This document shows positions 38,003 to 46,254 of a DNA stretch of 64,000 bases, piece by piece. This stretch comes from a bacterium. Lineage in GTDB: Bacteria > Vulcanimicrobiota > Xenobia > Xenobiales > JADMJV01. Position numbers and translations under genes: made by a program. The DNA lies in NCBI GenBank assembly GCA_018266105.1, contig JAFEBA010000017.1:61022-125021 (forward strand), written 5' to 3'. The notes beneath the pieces were generated by a model. That model saw only the letters and a program-made list of their open reading frames with translations, was not told the DNA's origin and searched no databases. Every line of letters begins with the position of its first letter. The first letter of the stretch is position 1.

Positions 38003-38502
38003 GCGTCCTCGCGATACCGCACTCCACGGCGCTTCTGCTCGGCCAGATAGGCGGAGCGGATGGTTTCGCGCACCTTTTCGGGGTCTTTCACGTTCTCCAG
38101 AACGATCTCGGGATGCTCGGGATTGGTGGTCACCAAAGTTACATCGCCCAGGCTCCACATGCGCTCACCCAGGTTTTGAGTGAAGGTGGCTTCGCGCACG
38201 TGAACCAGGTCGACCTCGTGCAAACTCCGAGAGAAGACGCCCTTATAGATACGCAGTCGCTGATTGGTGAGCTCGTAGTTCTCGCCCAGTCGCATGAAGG
38301 GTTTGCCCGTCCAGAGCACCTCTTCACTGTCGGGTGGCTTGGGGCGGTCCAACCGATCCAGCGTGGCAAAGACAGCGTCGGAGCAGGCCCGAGTCAACGC
38401 CTGCAACTGGGCGGCCGGCAATGCCGAAATCTCGATTCCGCCTTCCTCTAGCGAGCGATAGAACGCCTGGGAAAATTCACCGCGAAATTGCTCTTTATCC
38501 AC
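37999..38502 (-). CDS. bacterial PH-domain protein
   Basis: A 167-residue soluble protein. Residues 60-155 have the pattern of a bPH_2 (YdbS/YdbT-like) domain: VLWTGKPFMRLGENYELTNQRLRIYKGVFSRSLHEVDLVHV with the W..P, T..R and I/V turn elements. The N-terminal 45 residues are helical. Such domains bind lipids or proteins, but no partner is known. Its 3' end overlaps the DUF2165-like gene, and its own start overlaps the sirtuin gene by 8 nt, so these three form an operon. Confidence 0.65.
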   Translation of the reverse strand: MDKEQFRGEFSQAFYRSLEEGGIEISALPAAQLQALTRACSDAVFATLDRLDRPKPPDSEEVLWTGKPFMRLGENYELTNQRLRIYKGVFSRSLHEVDLVHVREATFTQNLGERMWSLGDVTLVTTNPEHPEIVLENVKDPEKVRETIRSAYLAEQKRRGVRYREDA

Positions 38503-39295
38503 CTTGAATCGCCTTTACAACTCGAACTAGCCCCGTGCTGGCGCTTTCGCGCAGCCAGCGTCCCCCCTGCTGCTCAGCCAACTGACTGAAGGGATTGGGC
38601 TGGGGATTGATGTCCACCAGGAAAGCCCCTCGCTGGGCAGCGATAAATCCCATTTGCACCGGAAGATTGGTCGCACCGGAGGTTCCCACCGATACCAGAG
38701 TCACAGCTTTGGCGGCCGCGCTGCGACTGCTATCGTAACGAAAATGCTCCTCGTTGTAGCACTCATCGAACCAGAGCACGTGGGGTCGGGCCCAGGTGCC
38801 GCAGCGGGGACAACGCAAAAGGGCCTGTTGCTCCGGACTAAGCTTCTGACCCTTAGCAAAGGGCAGGAACCCTTCGCCCAGCGGATAGTGCTCGGGCGTA
38901 CAGTTCTCGGCACAGCGGAAGTAGTCAATGTTGCCGTGAACCTCGAAGGTACGCCCAGGGCTGTTGCCGGCCCGCAAATGCAGACCGTCCACATTCTGAG
39001 TAACCAGCAAGAATTGATCACCCAGAAGTTTTTCCGCTTCCACCAGGGCCAGGTGACCGGTATTGGGCTGAGCCGCCCGACACACGGCACGTCGATAGAG
39101 ATACCAAGCCCAGACTTCGGCCGGCATCTGCGTGAAGGCATAGTGAGTGGCCAGTTCCTGGGGGTGATATTCCTTGGCCCCCACCGTCCAGTAGCCTTCC
39201 TCACCACGGAATGTGGGAATCCCGCTCTCGGCCGAGATGCCGGCTCCCGTCGAAAAGATTCGCAGTCCCGGTTGACTCATTCGTTGCAATGACAT
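38495..39295 (-). CDS. cobB: NAD-dependent protein deacylase (sirtuin)
   Basis: A 266-residue sirtuin. The NAD-binding GAGISAESGIPTFR (near residue 18), TQNVDGLH with the conserved Gln-Asn-Asp, a catalytic His in VHGN, and zinc pairs C..C (FRCAENC) and CPRC are all present; VSVGTSG follows. It removes acetyl or acyl groups from lysines using NAD+. A longer frame starting at 39367 would overlap the divergent FHA gene; ATG 39295 gives the normal sirtuin N-terminus. Confidence 0.92.
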   Translation of the reverse strand: MSLQRMSQPGLRIFSTGAGISAESGIPTFRGEEGYWTVGAKEYHPQELATHYAFTQMPAEVWAWYLYRRAVCRAAQPNTGHLALVEAEKLLGDQFLLVTQNVDGLHLRAGNSPGRTFEVHGNIDYFRCAENCTPEHYPLGEGFLPFAKGQKLSPEQQALLRCPRCGTWARPHVLWFDECYNEEHFRYDSSRSAAAKAVTLVSVGTSGATNLPVQMGFIAAQRGAFLVDINPQPNPFSQLAEQQGGRWLRESASTGLVRVVKAIQGG

Positions 39296-39344
39296 GGCCT
39301 GAAACGATTCCTGGCCAAGTTGACAGAATCCCCCCGACCCAACT

Positions 39345-40061
39345 ATGTTAAAGAGTACTGTGCACATTGCGGGATTCTTGCAGCAAGTCGGTGGTCAGTT
39401 TTCAAAACCTCCGTTGCGGGCGGCGACCTCGCCTGATGCCGCCCCCGAAGTCGCCGACCATCTCAGCCTGGAAAGCCCCAATCGCTATCTACAACAGCCT
39501 GACGGCCGGCAACTGGCGCTCCCTGAGCAAGGTCGCTTTCAGATCGGCCGCCACGCCGACTGCCAGGTCCAACTGGACGGAGACCTGGTCAGCCGACGTC
39601 ACTGCCAGGGGGAATTTCGCAACGGCCAGCTCTGGCTTCGCGACGGGTCCAGCAATGGAACCTTCGTAAACGGGAAGCAACTGCCCCCGAACCAGTGGGT
39701 GGAAGTGCCCAGAGGCTCACAGCTTGGGTTCGGACAGTCAGTTCACACCCTGGAACTGGGCTCCCGCCACGCGGGCGAAACCATACAAGGGCCCGAGGGA
39801 AAGGTCTTTGAATGGCCGGCCGAGCAGCAAATGGTCCGGGTGGGCAACGCCGAGGAGAGCCACCTCAAGCCGGGCCAGGCCAATGTCAGCAACCATCACG
39901 CCCTGCTGCGCAAGATCGGCGACAAAGTTATGGTCATGGACACTCAGTCGGCTGCCGGCACCTTTATCGCAGGCGAGCGACTCAAGCCCATGGCCTGGAC
40001 CGAGGTGCCCCAAGGGAAAGGGGTTGCCTTTGGCAACCCTGAGAACAACTGGCTGATCTAG
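39345..40061 (+). CDS. tandem FHA-domain protein
   Basis: A 238-residue protein with two forkhead-associated domains. The first (about residues 60-135) is clear: FQIGRHADCQVQLDGDLVSRRH, then DGSSNGTFVNG with the Ser/Asn phosphothreonine-binding set. The second (about 155-235) is weaker: VRVGNAEESHLK, VSNHHA and SAAGTFIAGERL. FHA domains bind phosphothreonine peptides; no Ser/Thr kinase is in the window. It is divergent from the sirtuin gene with about 50 nt between them. Confidence 0.85.
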   Translation: MLKSTVHIAGFLQQVGGQFSKPPLRAATSPDAAPEVADHLSLESPNRYLQQPDGRQLALPEQGRFQIGRHADCQVQLDGDLVSRRHCQGEFRNGQLWLRDGSSNGTFVNGKQLPPNQWVEVPRGSQLGFGQSVHTLELGSRHAGETIQGPEGKVFEWPAEQQMVRVGNAEESHLKPGQANVSNHHALLRKIGDKVMVMDTQSAAGTFIAGERLKPMAWTEVPQGKGVAFGNPENNWLI

Positions 40062-40276
40062 ACGTTATCCTGGTGAGTGACTTCCATCACGCGCTGCATC
40101 AGCCGTTTGCGTAAGCGACTATAATTCCAGAGAGCGAAACCCAGAGTCCCCCCCACCAGTGTGTATTCGGCCGTCAGAATGGGGACTCCATTGAAAGCGC
40201 CTGTGCCACTGAGGATCGGCTGCAATGCGCCCAGCAGGGTACCCGCGGCCGCTCCGATGCACATAAAGAAGATCAC
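40058..40276 (-). CDS. small membrane protein
   Basis: A 72-residue protein with two membrane helices (MIFFMCIGAAAGTLLGALQP and a second near residues 35-53) and a basic C-terminus (RLRKRLMQRVME). Its start overlaps the upstream small membrane gene by 4 nt, so the two are an operon. Function unknown. Confidence 0.55.
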   Translation of the reverse strand: MIFFMCIGAAAGTLLGALQPILSGTGAFNGVPILTAEYTLVGGTLGFALWNYSRLRKRLMQRVMEVTHQDNV

Positions 40277-40515
40277 TGGCCGACCTTGGCGGCGTTGGGG
40301 CCGGGCATGACCCAGCAGAGCGCGAATATCGTCAGGCCCATCAGCGGACCCAGCGGAGTGTGAGGCCGGGTGACCGGAGCGGGGGCGCGTGGGTCATCCA
40401 TGGGCATATTCCCCTGGGGCAAGGGCGAACGTGCCTGCAACTGCTGCATCAGGACATGCAGCAACACGCCCACCACCAACCCCGTGATTAACCCTTGCTT
40501 CCAGTAATAACCCAA
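40273..40515 (-). CDS. small membrane protein
   Basis: An 80-residue protein with two membrane helices (residues 8-24, ITGLVVGVLLHVLMQ, and 55-72) joined by a Pro-rich loop (DDPRAPAPVTRPHTP). It lies 13 nt downstream of the M20 hydrolase gene and overlaps the next gene by 4 nt. No family recognised. Confidence 0.55.
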   Translation of the reverse strand: MGYYWKQGLITGLVVGVLLHVLMQQLQARSPLPQGNMPMDDPRAPAPVTRPHTPLGPLMGLTIFALCWVMPGPNAAKVGQ

Positions 40516-40528
40516 GTTTTCTCCTCAG

Positions 40529-41797
40529 TTAACCGCCTACGTGCTTGAGCGTCTTGTCCACCAGCAGCAAGAAAGCGCGGATGGACTTCTCCAGGTGTTC
40601 GGCGGGCGTGTCTTCTTCCTTGCAATGACTTAGCCCGTTGGAGCTGTAGGCAAACATCATAACGGTGGGCATGTAGGGAACCATTTCGGCCGCATCGTGG
40701 AGGGGACCGGAAGGAAGCCGGTGGGCATCTCCGGTGATTTCACGCACGGACTCCTCGCAAAGATCGAGCAGTTTGGGATCAAAGGGGCGGGGTTCGATGG
40801 TCCACAGTCGCTCCCAGCGGACGGTCACGTTGTTGTCTTTGGCCGCCTGATGTGAAGCCTCTTGAGCTTCTTTGTACATCTGAGCCAGTACGTCTGCGTC
40901 CAGAGCGCGCTGATCCAAGGATATCTCGCATTCACCCGGTACAGCCGTTACGATACAGGGCTCCACCTTGACCACGCCGACCGTGCAAACCACATTGGCC
41001 CCGGGCTTGCTGTGCTTCTTACCGATCTCGCGAATGGCCAGGGCCGTCTGGGCGGCGGCCAGAAAAGCGTCCCGCCGCATGGGAATGGGGGTTGAGCCCG
41101 AATGCGCGGCCTGACCCGAGAAGAAGATCTTGTGGCGTTCCACACCGAAGGTGCCCATCACGACCCCGGTGCTTTTGTTCAGAGATTCCAGCACCGGGCC
41201 TTGCTCGATGTGCAGCTCAAGGTAGGCCTTGCCCGGAATCTTTTTCAGGTACTCGTTGCACTTTAGAGCTTCCTGGATGTCGATCCCATTCTCTTTGAGC
41301 GCGTCGATCAGCCTCACCCCCTGACGATCGGCCAGATGATCCACTTCCGAGAACTGCAAGGAACCACCCGCACAGGATGAGCCATAGAGTGAGCGACCAA
41401 AACGGGCTCCCTCTTCGTCAGCCCAATCCACCACTCGCAGGCTGGCGGCAGGCTTCTGGCCAGACTCCACATAGTAGCGAAGGGCTTCCAAACCGGCGAT
41501 CACGCCCAAACAGCCATCCAGCCAGCCGCCATTGGGAACCGAATCCAGATGGCTGCCGATCAACACGGAGTCAGAGGTCGAACCTTCCAGGGTCACCCAC
41601 AGGTTGCCGGCGGGATCACGCTCAACCGGCAGTCCCAACGCCTTCACTTTGTCCAGGTACCATTCGCGAGCTTTGCGCCAGATGGGTCCGAAAGCCAGGC
41701 GCTGGGCGCCATGTTCATCGGACGTGAGCTGGGCCAGCTCCTTGAGATCGGCGACGACTCGCTGGGCTCGTTGCACATCGCTGACGGTGGTGGACAT
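40529..41797 (-). CDS. M20-family amidohydrolase (N-carbamoyl-amino acid hydrolase / ureidoglycolate-type)
   Basis: A 422-residue zinc amidohydrolase. The dinuclear-metal motifs are GSHLDSVPNGGWLDG (H83, D94), DEEG (E128-E129) and HIEQGPVLE (near 193), which are diagnostic of the allantoate amidohydrolase/carbamoylase/beta-ureidopropionase group. These enzymes release ammonia or carbamoyl groups from ureido compounds. Which substrate is used cannot be told. ATG 41797 was chosen; it starts the conserved domain after ten residues. Confidence 0.85.
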   Translation of the reverse strand: MSTTVSDVQRAQRVVADLKELAQLTSDEHGAQRLAFGPIWRKAREWYLDKVKALGLPVERDPAGNLWVTLEGSTSDSVLIGSHLDSVPNGGWLDGCLGVIAGLEALRYYVESGQKPAASLRVVDWADEEGARFGRSLYGSSCAGGSLQFSEVDHLADRQGVRLIDALKENGIDIQEALKCNEYLKKIPGKAYLELHIEQGPVLESLNKSTGVVMGTFGVERHKIFFSGQAAHSGSTPIPMRRDAFLAAAQTALAIREIGKKHSKPGANVVCTVGVVKVEPCIVTAVPGECEISLDQRALDADVLAQMYKEAQEASHQAAKDNNVTVRWERLWTIEPRPFDPKLLDLCEESVREITGDAHRLPSGPLHDAAEMVPYMPTVMMFAYSSNGLSHCKEEDTPAEHLEKSIRAFLLLVDKTLKHVGG

Positions 41798-41879
41798 AGT
41801 AGCGGCCTCCGTGGGGGAAAGATGGCGGAGAATTCCCATTTGCCAAGGTCGCCTCCTCCCCCGGGCCGAAGCCCGTCCC

Positions 41880-42059
41880 ATGGAAATCCAACCAGGCCCC
41901 GAGGGCACCTTTTATCTCGTCAAGGACGGCAAGCGTTTTGGTGAAGCTGTTTTCTGGGAGGGTTATGACATACCCACCATCAGCTACAATACCCCGCCTG
42001 GCCTGACTCAAGAAGAAGAGGAGCAGGTTCGCAATCTGCCCAGCCCCTGGAAGAAGTGA
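41880..42059 (+). CDS. hypothetical small protein
   Basis: A 59-residue protein beginning MEIQPGPEGTFYLVKDGKRF, with beta-strand-like alternation and a Glu-rich C-terminus (TQEEEEQVRNLPSPWKK). No strong ribosome site precedes ATG 41880, but codon usage and sequence composition look coding. It stands divergent from the M20 gene and immediately before a structured intergenic region. Not recognised. Confidence 0.45.
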   Translation: MEIQPGPEGTFYLVKDGKRFGEAVFWEGYDIPTISYNTPPGLTQEEEEQVRNLPSPWKK

Positions 42060-42063
42060 GTCC

Positions 42064-42238
42064 GGCCCGAAAGGGCTCAGCCTCCCAGTTCCAAACACCC
42101 TGTTCAGGGAAGCAGGAGACTTTGAGGCGAACCTGTGAGCCGTAAGTCTCCAGCGAACCGAACAAGAGTTGGGAACCAACCGAGTCGCGTGCCCTGAAGT
42201 TTGATTCTCATCGATGGCGTGGCACGCGACGGAGGCTA
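42064..42238. ncRNA. highly structured intergenic region, possible small RNA
   Basis: Several nested inverted repeats lie between two convergent genes: GGCCC-GAAA-GGGCT (42064-42077); an outer stem AGCCTCC (42079-42085) with GGAGGCT (42231-42237); CCCT/AGGG (42098-42109); GGAGACTT (42115-42122) with AAGTCTCC (42144-42151); and GTCGCGTGCC (42184-42193) with GGCACGCGAC (42221-42230), which abuts the outer stem. Together they make a multibranched fold of about 160 nt. Either strand could be transcribed. There is no U-tract, so more than a simple terminator is implied. It is not 6S, SRP or RNase P RNA by pattern. Confidence 0.4.
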
Positions 42239-43231
42239 GTCTCCCAGATGACTCTCGGTGAGCAAATAATTGCGAACGTAGTCGAACACGCCCTCACGCA
42301 AGGTGTATTTCTGGTAGTCCAACTCCAGTTCCGACAGCTTCTTCATATCGGCCTGGGTGTGATACTGGTAGCGCTCGCGCAACCCCTCGGGCATTTCGAT
42401 GTAGTCGATCTGAGGCAATTGGCCCATCGCATCAAAGACGGCCTGAGCCAGCTCGTTCCAGGTGTGAATGTCACCCGAGCCCACATTGTAAAGGCCGGTG
42501 GCCTCTGAGGTAGCCAGCTTAACCGTAATCTCTGCGGCCTCTTTGACATACAGGAAATCTCGGCGCTGCTCGCCATCGGCATATTCCGCGCGATAGCTAC
42601 GAAACAGCCCTACTCGGCCACTGGTCTGAATCTGCTCGAAGGCTTTGTTGACTACGCTGCGCATGTCGCCCTTGTGTTGCTCGTTCGGACCGTAAACATT
42701 AAAGTATTTCAGCCCCAGCAGCCGATCGAACCAGCCCTGTTTCTCCGCGTGGCAATCCAGCAAATGCTTGGAGTAGCCGTAGGCGTTGAGGGGGCGCAAT
42801 CGATTCAGAGCCACCTTTTCAGAAAAACCACGCGAGCCATCGCCATAGGTTGCAGCCGAGGAGGCATAAACCATGCGCACATCGCGATCTAGACACCATT
42901 CGGCCAACTCTCGCGTAAAAGCGTAGTTATTGTCCATCAGGTAGGCGGAATCACGCTCGCGCGTGTCTGAGCAGGCCCCCAGATGGAAAACGCAACTGAC
43001 CGGTCCCAGACGATCTGGAGCCTCGCGCAGGCGCCGGCGCAGTTCAGTGCCCTCCAGGTAATCAAAAAACGACAGCGCGGCCAGGTTCTTCCATTTATCG
43101 CTCTTGTCGAGCGCATCGACCACGAGAATATTCTCTCGAAACTGCCGATTGAGGAACCAGATGACCGCGCTGCCGATCAGACCTGCCCCACCTGTTACGA
43201 TGATACGACCGTCTAAGGCGGAGGAGGACAA
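42236..43231 (-). CDS. hldD: ADP-L-glycero-D-manno-heptose 6-epimerase
   Basis: A 331-residue short-chain epimerase: IIVTGGAGLIGSAV binds NADP, and LGACSDTRERD, YASSAATYGDG, AYGYSK with the catalytic Tyr and Lys, and KYFNVYGPNEQHKGDM are the marks of HldD/RfaD. It makes ADP-L-glycero-D-manno-heptose for the LPS inner core, so the organism is expected to have LPS. It lies 3 nt after the stop of the next upstream gene set (rpmB group), in the same direction. Confidence 0.93.
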   Translation of the reverse strand: MSSSALDGRIIVTGGAGLIGSAVIWFLNRQFRENILVVDALDKSDKWKNLAALSFFDYLEGTELRRRLREAPDRLGPVSCVFHLGACSDTRERDSAYLMDNNYAFTRELAEWCLDRDVRMVYASSAATYGDGSRGFSEKVALNRLRPLNAYGYSKHLLDCHAEKQGWFDRLLGLKYFNVYGPNEQHKGDMRSVVNKAFEQIQTSGRVGLFRSYRAEYADGEQRRDFLYVKEAAEITVKLATSEATGLYNVGSGDIHTWNELAQAVFDAMGQLPQIDYIEMPEGLRERYQYHTQADMKKLSELELDYQKYTLREGVFDYVRNYLLTESHLGD

Positions 43232-43234
43232 GAT

Positions 43235-43417
43235 TTACTCCGCCTCGGCGGCTTGCTTGCCCTTACGGTATTCCAGGGGAATGAACTTGCCCTTTTGCTC
43301 GGCTACTTCACGCAGCCACTTGGAACCGCCGATGCGGACCCAGTCGCGACCTTCGATAGGACCGGCGGAACCGCGACACTTCTTCTCACCGGGTTTCTTA
43401 GCAGAACCTTTAGCCAT
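43235..43417 (-). CDS. small basic protein encoded with ribosomal protein L28
   Basis: A 60-residue protein with 17 Lys/Arg residues, beginning MAKGSAKKPGEKKCRGSAG. Its start is 6 nt after the rpmB stop and its end 3 nt before hldD, so it is cotranscribed with L28. The N-terminal KG..K..G.K.RGS.G rhythm recalls the 30S protein THX, but the C-terminal half does not, so I leave it unassigned. A ribosome- or RNA-associated role is inferred from position and charge. Confidence 0.6.
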   Translation of the reverse strand: MAKGSAKKPGEKKCRGSAGPIEGRDWVRIGGSKWLREVAEQKGKFIPLEYRKGKQAAEAE

Positions 43418-43423
43418 TGGAGT

Positions 43424-43654
43424 CTAGCCTTTCTTGGCGTACTTGCGGATGGCTTTTTCCACTCCGCCGAGCTTCTTGATAGTGCGCAGGGCACGCGCGG
43501 AAACCCGCAGCTTGACCCAGCGATCTTCGCTTTCGAGGAAGAAGCGTTGCTCGATCAGGTTGGGTAACCAACGGCGGCGCGTCTTCCGCTGCGAATGGGA
43601 GACTTTATTGCCAGAACCGGGTTTCTTTCCCGTCAATTCACACACGCGAGACAT
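43424..43654 (-). CDS. rpmB: 50S ribosomal protein L28
   Basis: A 76-residue L28: [38 protein letters not shown] and [17 protein letters not shown] are strongly conserved. Normal L28 length is about 60-80. It is the first gene of the rpmB-small protein-hldD group. Confidence 0.96.
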   Translation of the reverse strand: MSRVCELTGKKPGSGNKVSHSQRKTRRRWLPNLIEQRFFLESEDRWVKLRVSARALRTIKKLGGVEKAIRKYAKKG

Positions 43655-43723
43655 GATGGACTCCTTACCGAAAAAACAGTTTTGCCATTAAATGCCAACC
43701 GGGCGGCTCTGTCAAGTGTTGGC

Positions 43724-44509
43724 TCAGAGATCGGAGCGGTGATAACGCCACCAGCTCAGGCCAATGAAGAGCACCAGATAGCCTAAGGCAAAAGCCTGAA
43801 GCACTTCCATCCCGGGTGCATCCGGGCTGATCCGCTTGGCCACGTCCTTCCACAGCGGAAGAGGAAGCAACTGATTGGCTAGCCGGAGCGGCGCGTAGTA
43901 TTCGACGTGGCGTAGGAAAAAGCTCAGAAAACCAAAGACCACAAACTCCAGGGACACCGAATAAACCAGAAAAATCGCCAGGCTGACGATGCCGCGCCGG
44001 ACCAAAAAACCCAGAGCCAGCGCAAAGAAGTTGTAGATCAGGCACTGCTCAAAGAAATAGAGCAATCGATCGGCACCCTCCAGCGAGGGTGGGGAAGAGT
44101 GAGTGGCTGCCAACAAAGTCGCCAGCAGAGCCACCCAGAAGACGGAAACCAGGGTAACCCCCAGCGTCACCATCACCTTGGCCAGAAAGAACTGCGCGCG
44201 GCTCCAGCCATCCAGCAAGTTTTGACGGTGAGTTCGACTCTCGAACTCGTTGCAAACGTTGAGCAGAATCAATACGCAAGGCAAGAAGTGAAACCAGCTG
44301 GCGGTCCAGGTGACGGTTGTCCAGACCTCGGGATAGCGAAAAGCAGTAATCTTGTCGACTGCATTGTGAATGGCCGGGTTCAGCGAAGCCTGCCGATCAA
44401 TCGTGCGCGAAATCAGGAAAAGCAATCCGAACAGACTGGCTGGATAGATCGTCATCAGGATCCAGAAGGGCTTATACCGCTTCAACTTGAGCCATTCGAT
44501 CTTCAGCAT
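43724..44509 (-). CDS. ABC-2-type transporter permease
   Basis: A 261-residue membrane protein with six hydrophobic segments (for example residues 18-36, ILMTIYPASLFGLLFLISR, and 97-120). The N-terminal KLKRYKPFWILM and a following periplasmic loop fit ABC-2 permeases such as the CcmB/NatB or bacitracin-export type. Its ATG shares a base with the ATPase stop codon (TGATG). With the ATPase upstream it forms a two-gene exporter; the substrate is unknown. Confidence 0.8.
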   Translation of the reverse strand: MLKIEWLKLKRYKPFWILMTIYPASLFGLLFLISRTIDRQASLNPAIHNAVDKITAFRYPEVWTTVTWTASWFHFLPCVLILLNVCNEFESRTHRQNLLDGWSRAQFFLAKVMVTLGVTLVSVFWVALLATLLAATHSSPPSLEGADRLLYFFEQCLIYNFFALALGFLVRRGIVSLAIFLVYSVSLEFVVFGFLSFFLRHVEYYAPLRLANQLLPLPLWKDVAKRISPDAPGMEVLQAFALGYLVLFIGLSWWRYHRSDL

Positions 44510-45384
44510 CAGTCCGTCAACTCCAAAAAGCGACTCTCCAGCGTCTTCTTGCGCAGAACCAGGTGCCCGAGCGTCTGGCCACCTTCCAGGCAGTAATGAT
44601 TCAACTCGCTCGGCTTCATTGCGCCGGCCTCAAAGACTACGTTGAGACAGCCTTCGCCCCGCTGGACTTTCGGATTCAAGGGATGCTTCTGCAGCAGCGC
44701 CTGCAGCGCCTCGAGGTCGTCACTCTTGACCTCAAGCCGGTCCTCATCGCGCAGCACATCCTCCAGAGGCCCCTGGGACAACACCTTCCCTTTTTTCAGG
44801 ATGGCCACGTGGGTGCAAACCTTTTCCACTTCGTCCAGCATGTGGCTGGCCAGCAGCACGGTCTTTCCTCCCCCGCGCAGATCTCGAATCAACTGGCGCA
44901 CATCGGCGATGCCGGCGGGGTCGAGACCGTTGGTCGGCTCATCCAAAACCACCACCTCGGGTTGACCGATCAGGGTGGCGCCGATCGCCAATCGCTGCTT
45001 CATTCCCAAGGAATACTTAGAGAAGGGCATGCTCTCGTAACTGTCCAGACCCACGCTTTCCAGAGCCTGGCTCAAACCGTCTCGTCCTCGCCCTCGCAGC
45101 TCGGCCACGATCTCGAGGTTCTCGCGACCTGTCAAATAGGAGTAAAAATTGGGGGTCTCCAGCAAAGCGCCGCGCTTCAAACCCGGAGCCCAGCGAAAAC
45201 TGCCGCGGCTGGCCAGCAAAATCTCCAGCACGATTCCCAGCAAAGTGGTCTTCCCGCTGCCATTGGGGCCCAGCACCCCAAAAATACTACCGGCCGGAAC
45301 CTCCAGGTTCACTTCCTGGAGGGCCTGAGTGGAGCCATAATTCTTGGCCAGGCCCTGAACACTGAGAATACTCAAGGCGGACAC
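44509..45384 (-). CDS. ABC transporter ATP-binding protein
   Basis: A 291-residue ATPase: Walker A GPNGSGKTT (near residue 41), Q-loop region LLETPNFYSYLTG, signature YSLGMKQRL, Walker B VVVLDEPTNGLDPAG and the switch His in LLASHML. The C-terminal 80 residues are a regulatory domain typical of ABC-2 (CcmA-like) ATPases. I chose GTG 45384; TTG 45375 is possible. Translational coupling (TGATG) joins it to the permease. Confidence 0.88.
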   Translation of the reverse strand: MSALSILSVQGLAKNYGSTQALQEVNLEVPAGSIFGVLGPNGSGKTTLLGIVLEILLASRGSFRWAPGLKRGALLETPNFYSYLTGRENLEIVAELRGRGRDGLSQALESVGLDSYESMPFSKYSLGMKQRLAIGATLIGQPEVVVLDEPTNGLDPAGIADVRQLIRDLRGGGKTVLLASHMLDEVEKVCTHVAILKKGKVLSQGPLEDVLRDEDRLEVKSDDLEALQALLQKHPLNPKVQRGEGCLNVVFEAGAMKPSELNHYCLEGGQTLGHLVLRKKTLESRFLELTD

Positions 45385-45484
45385 CCGCAGGGGAATAGGC
45401 GCGCCGGAGTAGAAGCCAGGTGAACCATGGGTGGGTCGAATTCGGTTTTCTGGGAATCCTTCCTGGCAAGATTTGTGGAAGTTC

Positions 45485-46252
45485 ATGCTCAATCGTAGAC
45501 ATCTGGTGCCAATGGCGCTTCTCCTCAGTTTATTCGGCTGCGGTGGCCGCGCCGGCAATATGAAAGCCCAAGAATATAAAGGCCACTTCGAAGCAACAAA
45601 GGAGGGCCTGGTTTTCCAATGTCCCACCAGTTGGGACATTCGGGAAAACGTGGAAGGCCATCGAGTGATCGCGCGATCGCCGCTCGAGAGCAAGACCGAC
45701 ACCTTCCAGGAAAATCTAGTCGTGTCGGGACCCGTCCCGGCCGCCAGCCTTGAAGAGATGCACACCAAGGCCGAGTCGGAACTCAAGAAACTGGACCACT
45801 ACCAGGCTCAGGCGGCTCCGGCCGACGTGCTTGACTTTGACTATCAGTTCAACGGGCAGGACCTGCATGGTCGCGCCTATCTTCTCAAACTCAAGGACAA
45901 GAACGAGTACTGGTTGGCCCAGTTCACGGACGCCAGGGCCGATTTCCCAGGCCATGAAGCCGCCTTTGTGCAAATTATGGCCAGTTGGGGAATGGCCCCA
46001 GGCACCACACCCACCCCGGTCGTAAACGTGCCTTCCAGCGCGACCCCGGCTGCCAGCCCCACTCCCGAAGGGAGCACCACGCCGGCCGAAACCTCAACCC
46101 CGGCCGCCAGCGCCACACCGGTAACCCCGGCAACTCCGGTCGCCAGCTCGACTCCGGTCACCGGCGCCACTCCCGCAGCCCCTTCAACTCCAGCCGCCAG
46201 CTCGACCCCGGTCGCCAGCGCAACCCCGGTCGTCAGCCCGACGCCGAAGTAA
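45485..46252 (+). CDS. lipoprotein with Thr/Pro/Ala-rich tail
   Basis: A 255-residue protein with a signal peptide and lipobox LSLFGCGG (Cys20). Residues 30-175 look like a PsbP/DUF1795-type alpha-beta domain: GLVFQCPTSWDIRENVEGHRVIARSP, then SLEEMHTKAESELKKL, then YLLKLKDKNEYWLAQFT. Residues 180-255 are a low-complexity tail built of (A/S)(T)PV(A/T)(S/G) units, likely flexible and perhaps glycosylated. It is divergent from the ABC exporter operon. Confidence 0.65.
   Translation: MLNRRHLVPMALLLSLFGCGGRAGNMKAQEYKGHFEATKEGLVFQCPTSWDIRENVEGHRVIARSPLESKTDTFQENLVVSGPVPAASLEEMHTKAESELKKLDHYQAQAAPADVLDFDYQFNGQDLHGRAYLLKLKDKNEYWLAQFTDARADFPGHEAAFVQIMASWGMAPGTTPTPVVNVPSSATPAASPTPEGSTTPAETSTPAASATPVTPATPVASSTPVTGATPAAPSTPAASSTPVASATPVVSPTPK
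46021..46249. repeat. degenerate tandem repeat encoding an Ala/Thr/Pro/Ser tail
   Basis: Short imperfect units such as GCCAGCTCGACTCCGGTC recur through the 3' end of the lipoprotein gene, all in frame. Such tracts vary in copy number between strains in other bacteria. Confidence 0.6.
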
Positions 46253-46254
46253 GC

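Noticed and set aside
41377..41727. 116-codon plus-strand ORF opposite the M20 hydrolase
   Set aside because: Antisense shadow without a ribosome site.
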